A stretch of 64,000 nucleotides of DNA from Salinicola corii (GTDB taxonomy: Bacteria; Pseudomonadota; Gammaproteobacteria; Pseudomonadales; Halomonadaceae): contig NZ_VTPX01000002.1 in the NCBI RefSeq assembly GCF_008298015.1, positions 248,001-312,000 on the forward strand, read 5' to 3'. The position numbers and the translations under genes are program-made. Positions 58,025 through 64,000 of the stretch are shown in pieces; within the stretch, counting starts at the first letter, position 1, and each line of letters opens with the position of its first letter. The notes beneath the pieces are model-generated. The model did no database searches. It was given only the letters and a program-made list of their open reading frames with translations, and was not told where the DNA came from.

Positions 58025-59191
58025 TCACCACTCGGCATAGAGCCGGCCAGGGTTGAAGATCGCCTGTGGATCGAGCCGTTGCTTGAGCTGGCGGTGGTAC
58101 TTGGCCAGCACCGGCGGCAGGGGCGTGAAAGGCGAGTCTCCGTTGGCGGTCGGCGTGAAGCGCGTGGCATGGCCGCCGGCGGCAATGGCGGCCTCGTGAA
58201 TGTGGGCGTCGGCCCGCGGTTCGTCCTCGAAACCGCGTCCCTCGGAACTTTTCAGCCAGCGCTGGGCACCGGCCCAGTCGACCAGCCAGTCACCCTCGAG
58301 CGCCGGCGTGCGCGCCAGCGCCGGCAGCGACAAGCGCCACAGGACATGGGCGTCGTTATCGAAGGCGCCATTGAAGAAGGGCAGTTGCAGCTCGCGAAGC
58401 TGCGACCAGAAGCATGAATCTTCCGTTTCACCGCCAAGGCGTTGGCGCGTGGCCGAGACGGAGCCCTCGCCACCTTCGAGTCGCAGATGCAGCGCTTCAC
58501 CATCGTGGGCGGCGCCGGTAATGGGCATCGGCTCGCGGCCCCAGGCCGTCAAGCGCTCGAAAGCTCCGGCCAGCGGCAGTTCGAGTCGCAGGCAGGCATG
58601 CGCATGGGGAATGGGAAGCACCTTGAACGAGACTTCGGTCAATACCCCGAGCGTACCCTGGGCGCCGACCATCAGCCGGGAGAGGTCGTAGCCGGCGACG
58701 TTCTTCATCACCTCGCCGCCGAAGCGCAACTGCTTGCCATCAAAGGTGATGATCCGCACGCCGAGCACGAAATCGCGCACGGCGCCGACCCAGGGTCGGC
58801 GAGGGCCGGAAAGCCCGGCGGCGACCATGCCGCCGACGGTGGCGTCGTCGCCGAAGTGCGGCGGCTCGAAGGCGAGGCGCTGGCCGTTGTCGGCAAGCGC
58901 CCGCTCGAGATCCCGCAGCCGCGTACCGGCGCGCACGGTGGCGACCAGCTCCACCGGATCGTAGTGGACGATGCCGTGGTGGCCGGTGGTGGAGAGCGCT
59001 TGCGCCGTCTCGACCCGGCGGCCGTAGAACGCCTTGGTATCGCCGCCGACGATGCGCAGCGTGGCGCGCTCGGCCCGAGCCCGAACCACCTGTTCGCACA
59101 AGGCTTCGCTATCGTCGCGGCCCGCGAGCGCATCGGGACCGGACTCGTTCGGCGGCGTGTATTCCGGCTGCCGGTCCTGCAGGTGGGTCAT
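58025..59191 (-). CDS. glcE: Glycolate oxidase FAD-binding subunit GlcE
   Basis: A 388-residue FAD-binding subunit of glycolate oxidase with a PCMH-type FAD domain: TLRIVGGDTKAFYGR, VRAGTRLRDLERALADNGQRLAFEPPHFG and GDDATVGGMVAAGLSGPRRP. It lacks the full C-terminal catalytic domain of GlcD. The ATG at 59191 has AAGGAG 6 bp upstream; an in-frame ATG at 59212 is weaker. It lies between glcD and glcF with short spacing, so all three are cotranscribed. Confidence 0.94.
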   Translation of the reverse strand: MTHLQDRQPEYTPPNESGPDALAGRDDSEALCEQVVRARAERATLRIVGGDTKAFYGRRVETAQALSTTGHHGIVHYDPVELVATVRAGTRLRDLERALADNGQRLAFEPPHFGDDATVGGMVAAGLSGPRRPWVGAVRDFVLGVRIITFDGKQLRFGGEVMKNVAGYDLSRLMVGAQGTLGVLTEVSFKVLPIPHAHACLRLELPLAGAFERLTAWGREPMPITGAAHDGEALHLRLEGGEGSVSATRQRLGGETEDSCFWSQLRELQLPFFNGAFDNDAHVLWRLSLPALARTPALEGDWLVDWAGAQRWLKSSEGRGFEDEPRADAHIHEAAIAAGGHATRFTPTANGDSPFTPLPPVLAKYHRQLKQRLDPQAIFNPGRLYAEW

Positions 59192-59225
59192 GGCGATCTC
59201 CTTGCGACTCATGCCGCCTCCGATA

Positions 59226-60725
59226 TCAGAATCGCGGCAGTTCGGGGTGCGGCAGTTCGCCGTGATGTACGTGCATGGCGCCGAACTCGGCGCAGCGTGC
59301 CAGTGTCGGGATGTTCTTGCCGGGGTTGAGCAGACGGCGCTCGTCGAATGCCGACTTCACCGCGTGGAAGAGGGTGATCTCGTCGGCGGCGAACTGGGTA
59401 CACATCTGGTTGAGCTTCTCGCGGCCGACGCCGTGCTCGCCGGTGATGCTGCCGCCGGCGTCGACGCAGAGTTCGAGAATCCTGCCGCCGAGCGTCTCCG
59501 TGGACTCCAGCTCGCCGGGCTGGTTGGCATCGAACAGGATCAGCGGATGGAGGTTGCCGTCGCCGGCATGAAAGACGTTGGCGACCCGCAGTCCGTACTG
59601 GGCCGAGAGATCGTTGATGCCCTTGAGCACCCGGGGCAGCTCACGGCGGGGAATAGTGCCGTCGATGCAGTAGTAGTCCGGCGACATGCGGCCGACGGCC
59701 GGAAACGCCGCCTTGCGCCCGGCCCAGAACAGCTGGCGCTCGGCGTCGTCCCGGGCGAGCCGGATCTGGGTGGCGCCCGCCGTCTCGAGCAACTGGCGGA
59801 CTCGCTCGCAGTCGGCCTGGACGTCGCTCTCCACGCCGTCGAGCTCGCACAGCAGGATCGCCTGGGCGTCAACCGGATAGCCGGCGTGGACGAAATCCTC
59901 GGCGGCGCGAATCGCCAGGTTGTCCATCATCTCGAGACCGCCGGGGATGCAGCCGGCGGCGATGATGTCGCCCACCGCCTTGCCGGCCCGCTCGACGTCG
60001 TCGAAGCAGGCCATCAGCACCTTGGCCACTTCCGGCTTCGGCAGCAGGCGCACCGTCACTTCGGTGATCACGCCGAGCATGCCTTCCGAGCCCATGAACA
60101 GCGCCAGCAGATCGTAGCCGGGGGTATCCAGCGACTCGCCGCCGAGGGTCATGCGCTCGCCCTCGATGGTGACGATCTCCACGCTCAGCACGTTATGGAC
60201 CGTGAGACCGTACTTCAGGCAGTGAACGCCGCCGGCATTCTCGGCCACGTTGCCACCGATCGAGCAGGCAATCTGCGAGGAGGGATCGGGGGCGTAGTAG
60301 AGGCCATGAGGGGCGGCCGCCTCGCTGATCGCCAGGTTGCGCACGCCTGGCTGGACCCGGGCGAGGCGAGCATCGGGATCGACGCTCAGGATCTGGTTGA
60401 AGCGCGACATCACCAGCAGCACGCCCTTCTCCAGCGGCAGCGCGCCACCGGACAGGCCAGTGCCGGCACCTCGCGTCACCACCGGCACGGCGTGCTCGTA
60501 GCAGACCCGCATCAACGCCTCGACCTCGGCCAGTGTCGTCGGCATGGCCACCAGCATCGGCAGCACGCGATAGGCCGACAGCCCGTCGCACTCGAACGGG
60601 CGCAGGTCCTCCTCGCGATCGAGCAGGGTCAGTCTGGGCGCGACCGCCAGGATGGCCGCCATCAGGCCGGACTTGTCGACGTCGGCGATCTCGCCATCGA
60701 TGCGCTCATCGTAAAGCAGTTCCAT
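59226..60725 (-). CDS. glcD: Glycolate oxidase subunit GlcD
   Basis: The catalytic FAD subunit that oxidises glycolate (and D-lactate) to glyoxylate. At 499 residues it equals E. coli GlcD. The FAD domain has VPVVTRGAGTGLSGGALPLEKGVLL and QIACSIGGNVAENAGGVHCLKYG; the C-terminal domain has FHAGDGNLHPLILFD and GEHGVGREKL. The ATG at 60725 has GAGGAGA 6 bp upstream; an in-frame ATG at 60794 does not begin at the conserved MELLYDERID. A GntR/FadR-type palindrome lies about 140 bp upstream. Confidence 0.96.
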   Translation of the reverse strand: MELLYDERIDGEIADVDKSGLMAAILAVAPRLTLLDREEDLRPFECDGLSAYRVLPMLVAMPTTLAEVEALMRVCYEHAVPVVTRGAGTGLSGGALPLEKGVLLVMSRFNQILSVDPDARLARVQPGVRNLAISEAAAPHGLYYAPDPSSQIACSIGGNVAENAGGVHCLKYGLTVHNVLSVEIVTIEGERMTLGGESLDTPGYDLLALFMGSEGMLGVITEVTVRLLPKPEVAKVLMACFDDVERAGKAVGDIIAAGCIPGGLEMMDNLAIRAAEDFVHAGYPVDAQAILLCELDGVESDVQADCERVRQLLETAGATQIRLARDDAERQLFWAGRKAAFPAVGRMSPDYYCIDGTIPRRELPRVLKGINDLSAQYGLRVANVFHAGDGNLHPLILFDANQPGELESTETLGGRILELCVDAGGSITGEHGVGREKLNQMCTQFAADEITLFHAVKSAFDERRLLNPGKNIPTLARCAEFGAMHVHHGELPHPELPRF

Positions 60726-60836
60726 GACGTCTCCTCGAAAGCTCGGATATCGCTGGCGGCGGGTGAAGATCCGGTTTGTGGAAGGCCTTTCCACATTGCA
60801 CTGCGGTCATTCTGTGGAAGGCCGCCGGTGGCGGCT

Positions 60837-60864
60837 ATTAGCCAAAAGCCCAACGTGCTGGCAA
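60837..60864 (-). promoter_or_regulatory. Possible promoter of glcDEF
   Basis: On the minus strand TTGCCA (60859-60864) is followed after 16 bp by GCTAAT (60837-60842), near-consensus -35 and -10 boxes. The -35 box abuts the GntR-type operator at 60866-60876. Confidence 0.35.
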
Positions 60865-60865
60865 A

Positions 60866-60876
60866 TGGTCAGACCA
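60866..60876. promoter_or_regulatory. GntR/FadR-type operator upstream of glcD
   Basis: TGGTC-A-GACCA, a perfect 11-bp palindrome matching the TGGTnnnACCA consensus of PdhR/LldR/GlcC-type GntR regulators. It lies in the gap between the permease stop and glcD, just upstream of a possible glcD promoter. A matching site precedes the permease gene. Confidence 0.6.
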
Positions 60877-60890
60877 AATAGAGGAGCGAA

Positions 60891-60916
60891 ATCCTCCCAG
60901 CCGCAGCCGGGAGGAT
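60891..60916 (-). terminator. Terminator-like hairpin after the permease gene
   Basis: ATCCTCCC (60891-60898) pairs perfectly with GGGAGGAT (60909-60916), 8 bp with a 10-nt loop. On the minus strand only a short TTT follows. It sits 5 bp after the permease stop, so it probably reduces read-through into glcDEF without abolishing it. Confidence 0.5.
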
Positions 60917-60920
60917 GGGA

Positions 60921-62618
60921 TCACCCGCCCATGAGCGGGTCGGTGAGGCCGAAGACATACAAGGCCAGCAGCCCGATAATGCCGGCGAACAGGCAGTAGT
61001 AGAGCGTCGGCAGGATCGTCTTGCGCAGCGTCGTGCCTTCGCGACCGAGCAGGCCGACGGTGGCCGAAGCCGCCACCACGTTGTGGATCGCGATCATGTT
61101 GCCGGCGGCGGCTCCCACGGCCTGCAGCGAGACCATCATCGCGGTGGAGACTCCCAGCACTTCGGCGACGTTGAACTGGAACGCCGACAGCATCAGGTTG
61201 GAAACGGTATTGGATCCGGCAATGAAGGCACCCAGCGCGCCGACCGCCGGAGCGAACAGCGGGTAGATCTGACCGACACCGTCGGCGACCAGTTGCGCCA
61301 TGGCGACCGGCATCGAGACCAGGTCGGACTCGTTGACGCCGGAGTTGATCAGGATGCGTACCATCGGAATGGTGAACAGCAGCACGAAGCCGGCACCGAA
61401 GATGGTTTTCGAGGATTCGGCGAAGGCCGCCGTGACCTGTTGGGCGCGCATGCGATGCAGGAAGATCGTGCAGATTACCGCGATCAGGATGATACCGCCG
61501 GGGAGATAGAGCCACTCGACGCTACCGGAGATGCCCTGCTCGCCGAGAATGTTGCTCCAGCCGGTGCTGATCGAGGAGAGCCCTGCCTTGACCGAGGGAA
61601 TGGTGCGCGAGATCACCAGCAAAATGGCAACGATAACGTAGGGCAGCCAGCCTCGCAGCGTCGACATCGGCGCGCGACCGGCCACGTCGTCGACCTTGAT
61701 CTCGATCGTGCCCAACCACTCGGTCGGCCACTTCGAGCGCTCCGGGAAGTCCCAGGTGTCCTTCGGCAGCAGGAAGCCCTTGCGTGCGGCCGGCACCACG
61801 ATCGCCAGACCGATGAGACCGCCCAGCAACGACGGAAACTCCGGGCCCAGCAAGACGCCGACCAACATCGACGGCACTACGAAACAGGCACCGACGAATA
61901 GCGCGAACGGTGTGATCGACAGGCCCTCGGTCCAGGAGCGGTTCTCGCCGAAGAAGCGCACCATCACGATGACCAGGATCAGCGGCATGAACACGCCGAT
62001 GATGCCGTGAGTGATGACGACCTCGGAGGTGATCAGGCGGAAATAGGTCTCCCAGGTCGAGCCGTTGGCGGTGAGCTGTTCGGCGATCGCAGACTGGTTC
62101 ACGCCGCCGGTGACACCAACCACGATCGGCGTGCCCACGGCGCCGAACGAGACCGGCGTCGACTGCAGCATCATGCCGACGACCACGGCGGCCAGGGCGG
62201 GGAAGCCCAGCGCCACCATCAGCGGCGCGGCCACGGCGGCCGGCGTGCCGAAGCCCGAGGCGCCCTCGATGAAACAGCCGAACAGCCAGGCGACGATCAG
62301 TGCCTGGACGCGGCGGTCCGGACTGATACCGGAGAAGCCGTTGCGAATCGCCATGATGCCACCCGAATGCTTCAGCGTGTTGAGCAGCAGAATGGCGCCG
62401 AAGATGATCCACAGCAGCGAGACCGTCATGATCAGCCCCTGCAGCGTCGAGGCCAGCACGCGAGTCCCGGTCATGTCCCAGGCCAGCAGCGCGATCAGTA
62501 CCGCAACGACGAATACGATCGGCATCGCCGTCCGTGCCGCCATGCGGAATCCGATCAGCAAGACCCCTGCCAGCACCAGCGGCAGAAAGGCAAGCAACGA
62601 GAGAAGCGTGTGATCCAT
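60921..62618 (-). CDS. L-lactate/glycolate permease (LctP family)
   Basis: A proton-coupled permease of about 565 residues of the LldP/GlcA family with 12-14 hydrophobic segments. Family blocks include [36 protein letters not shown] and [20 protein letters not shown]. The ATG at 62618 ([13 protein letters not shown]) with AGGGG upstream matches the family start; an in-frame ATG at 62672 would add 18 polar residues. It lies upstream of glcDEF and shares a GntR-type operator with it, so it probably imports glycolate or lactate for the oxidase. Confidence 0.92.
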   Translation of the reverse strand: MDHTLLSLLAFLPLVLAGVLLIGFRMAARTAMPIVFVVAVLIALLAWDMTGTRVLASTLQGLIMTVSLLWIIFGAILLLNTLKHSGGIMAIRNGFSGISPDRRVQALIVAWLFGCFIEGASGFGTPAAVAAPLMVALGFPALAAVVVGMMLQSTPVSFGAVGTPIVVGVTGGVNQSAIAEQLTANGSTWETYFRLITSEVVITHGIIGVFMPLILVIVMVRFFGENRSWTEGLSITPFALFVGACFVVPSMLVGVLLGPEFPSLLGGLIGLAIVVPAARKGFLLPKDTWDFPERSKWPTEWLGTIEIKVDDVAGRAPMSTLRGWLPYVIVAILLVISRTIPSVKAGLSSISTGWSNILGEQGISGSVEWLYLPGGIILIAVICTIFLHRMRAQQVTAAFAESSKTIFGAGFVLLFTIPMVRILINSGVNESDLVSMPVAMAQLVADGVGQIYPLFAPAVGALGAFIAGSNTVSNLMLSAFQFNVAEVLGVSTAMMVSLQAVGAAAGNMIAIHNVVAASATVGLLGREGTTLRKTILPTLYYCLFAGIIGLLALYVFGLTDPLMGG

Positions 62619-62752
62619 ATCGAGAGCCCCTGAGTCGTTATTATCAGCGTCGGTTGTCGCCGGGGTGGTCATTGCAACGTCACGATGGCGCTTTTCAATC
62701 GCCGGCCCACTTCGTTATCTCTCTCAACATGGGACCGCGGCGATTGACTCGG

Positions 62753-62781
62753 AAGATAACCACAGAAAAGGGCAGTGCCAA
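62753..62781 (-). promoter_or_regulatory. Probable sigma-70 promoter of the permease gene
   Basis: On the minus strand TTGGCA (62776-62781) is followed after exactly 17 bp by TATCTT (62753-62758). The GntR-type operator lies 11 bp upstream of the -35 box, a location that suits an activator such as GlcC better than a simple blocking repressor. Confidence 0.5.
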
Positions 62782-62792
62782 TCATGGCTAAA

Positions 62793-62803
62793 TGGTCTTA
62801 CCA
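62793..62803. promoter_or_regulatory. GntR/FadR-type operator upstream of the permease gene
   Basis: TGGTCTTACCA, extended on the minus strand to ATTGGTAAGACCA, matching the known PdhR/LldR-type consensus ATTGGTnnnACCAAT. It shares TGGTC/ACCA with the site upstream of glcD at 60866-60876. Confidence 0.65.
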
Positions 62804-63121
62804 ATAGTTGGAGAATGGAATGAATGCCCTTCAAGTGGCTGACTTTGAAGGGTTTAGAGGCCAGTTAGCGAAGCGATATCGGGCGCCGGAGGCGCGCGTG
62901 GTGCGACTAATGGACATCGCCGTTCGATCCGAACGCTGGGACGGCGACGTCGAGCCGGGAACATGAGGGAGCCGCCATCGGGTACGTCATGGCAATGGCT
63001 TCCGGGGGGTACGAGTCTCGGATAAGCCAGCGCACGTTCATCGTGTTTGACGGCATACTCTCCCTTGGACATGCTGCGATGACCGGAACCGCGACAACCG
63101 AAATCCGACGAGGAGTGTGAT

Positions 63122-63832
63122 ATGGGCCGTAAGATGTTCGATCTGTGCGGGCGCGACGAGCGACTGCGATTCTCGCCCTACTGCTGGCGGGTCAAGTATG
63201 CGCTGGCGCATAAAGGGCTCGATTGCGAATTCGTGCCGTGGAAGTTCACCGACAAGGAGGCGATCGCCTTCTCGGATCAGACGAAGGTGCCGGTATTCGT
63301 CGATGGTGACCAGACGGTCGTCGACAGCTATGAAATCTTCCGCTATCTCGATCGCGTCTATCCGGACAAGCCATTGCTGGGCGAAGGGGCTGCCGCGGAA
63401 CGGGCGCGGTTCTTCAAGTTCTACGCCGAACGTTCGCTGGCGCCGGGGGTGATGCGCACCATCCTGATGGACGTGTTCAACGCCGTGCACCCCGACGACC
63501 GCGACTATTTCCGTACCTCGCGCGAAAAGGCATTCGGTCGCACGCTGGAGGAGATGCACTCGCCGAGCCAGGGGCTATCGATGCTCGATAAGGCACTGGA
63601 GCCGATGCGCGGGCGGCTGGACGAATCGCCGTTCCTGGAGGGCGACGAGGCCGGCGCAGCGGACTATCTGGTGGTGGGCGCCTTCATGTGGGCGCGGGTC
63701 ACCTCCGCTGCCGATCTGGTCTCCAACGCCGATCCGGTCTACGCCTGGTTCCAGCGGATGCTGGACCTGCATGGCGGCGTCGGCCGCAACGCCACGCGGA
63801 TCGTCGATGTCGACGGCGCCTATGCCAACTGA
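63122..63832 (+). CDS. Glutathione S-transferase family protein
   Basis: A 236-residue GST-fold protein. The N-terminal domain reads RFSPYCWRVKYALAHKGLDCEFVPW with Ser/Cys at the active-site turn, then KVPVFVDGDQTVVDSYEIFRYLD containing the cis-Pro and the glutathione-binding Asp-Ser. A C-terminal helical domain follows. GAGGAG lies 7 bp before the ATG at 63122. The FSPYCWRV wording resembles beta-etherase-like (LigF-type) and other Ser/Cys GSTs. It stands alone; the last 168 bases of the window after it show no gene. Confidence 0.87.
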   Translation: MGRKMFDLCGRDERLRFSPYCWRVKYALAHKGLDCEFVPWKFTDKEAIAFSDQTKVPVFVDGDQTVVDSYEIFRYLDRVYPDKPLLGEGAAAERARFFKFYAERSLAPGVMRTILMDVFNAVHPDDRDYFRTSREKAFGRTLEEMHSPSQGLSMLDKALEPMRGRLDESPFLEGDEAGAADYLVVGAFMWARVTSAADLVSNADPVYAWFQRMLDLHGGVGRNATRIVDVDGAYAN

Positions 63833-64000
63833 TCGCAAGCTTGGCCGATCGCGCAGGGGTTTTTGACCCTTCGAGCAGGAGGGTTGGACTCACAGAGAAG
63901 AGGCTTTTGAACGGCGCGGGGCGATGTCGGAAGACGCCGCCCCCCGCAAAGCCTATCCTGACAGCATCCGGCTTATCGCCGGGCGTCACGACAGGAGCCT

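Larger units (their letters stand above)
62619..63121. other. Divergent gap between the permease and GST genes
   Basis: A 503-bp region. The left part holds the permease promoter and GntR-type operator (listed separately). The rest contains only weak, Arg/Pro-rich open frames and a GAGGAG ribosome-binding site 7 bp before the GST start. No RNA gene or repeat seen. Confidence 0.5.

Noticed and set aside
1-64000. CRISPR arrays, tRNA/rRNA genes, prophage or transposase genes
   Set aside because: No regularly spaced repeats, no cloverleaf or rRNA-like sequence and no phage or transposase motifs were found by reading both strands; only short non-coding repeat elements are present.
63833-64000. 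AGGGGTTTTTGACCC after the last GST gene as a terminator
   Set aside because: The possible stem is only about 4 bp and the T-run lies in the loop rather than after the stem.

Overview
The window is GC-rich, tightly packed chromosomal DNA from a proteobacterium. The gene set (GlcDEF with an L-lactate/glycolate permease, CysJI, RluF, a GNAT-nitrilase fusion, gamma-butyrobetaine dioxygenase, two tripartite tricarboxylate transporter (TTT) binding proteins) fits a gammaproteobacterium, most likely a Halomonas/Salinicola-like member of the Halomonadaceae. That placement is inference; no rRNA or other marker is present. I see no tRNA, rRNA, CRISPR array, prophage or transposase gene.

Layout. 1-6.4 kb: a catabolic operon with a TctCBA transporter, an enolase-superfamily dehydratase, a DapA-family lyase and an FMN-dependent 2-hydroxyacid oxidase. 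6.8-12.1 kb: a four-gene signalling operon (small PstS-like periplasmic protein, outer-membrane porin-like barrel, membrane GGDEF-EAL protein, exosortase-type/FeeM-like acyltransferase), visibly more AT-rich in its middle than the flanks; this is the most unusual locus. 12.2-15.2 kb: tartrate/D-malate dehydrogenase and a fluoroacetate-dehalogenase-type hydrolase, divergent from a LysR regulator. 15.5-18.9 kb: an orphan quaternary-amine binding protein and gamma-butyrobetaine dioxygenase, divergent from a LysR regulator (carnitine/glycine betaine metabolism). 19-31.5 kb: threonine aldolase, hydrolase/LysR pair, oxidoreductase/HxlR pair, YciI, two-domain CbiX, MoaF-like protein, MtfA peptidase, GNAT-nitrilase fusion, a decayed GGDEF remnant, flavin reductase, YeaQ-type protein and an LLM flavoenzyme. 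31.5-46.9 kb: a run of dehydrogenases, SDRs, VOC proteins, an old yellow enzyme and a GST, nearly all paired with divergent AraC, TetR, LysR or HxlR regulators. 47-50.8 kb: cysJ and cysI. 50.8-54.7 kb: citryl-CoA-lyase-like protein, CoA-transferase, IclR regulator and an orphan TctC. 55-64 kb: rluF with a long basic tail, a GlcG-like protein, glcDEF, the lactate/glycolate permease and a GST.

Regulatory DNA is readable in several places. Matching GntR/FadR-type palindromes lie upstream of glcD and of the permease. A shared motif lies in the CoA-transferase/IclR gap and upstream of the orphan tctC. Paired 16-bp operators flank the TetR/SDR divergence, and look-alike GGTATA/TATACC operators precede both HxlR genes. 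Two non-coding mobile-type or repeat elements are visible: a 164-bp inverted-repeat element at 44.3 kb and a 122-bp imperfect palindrome between cysJ and cysI. Catalytic residues quoted below were counted by hand from the translations.
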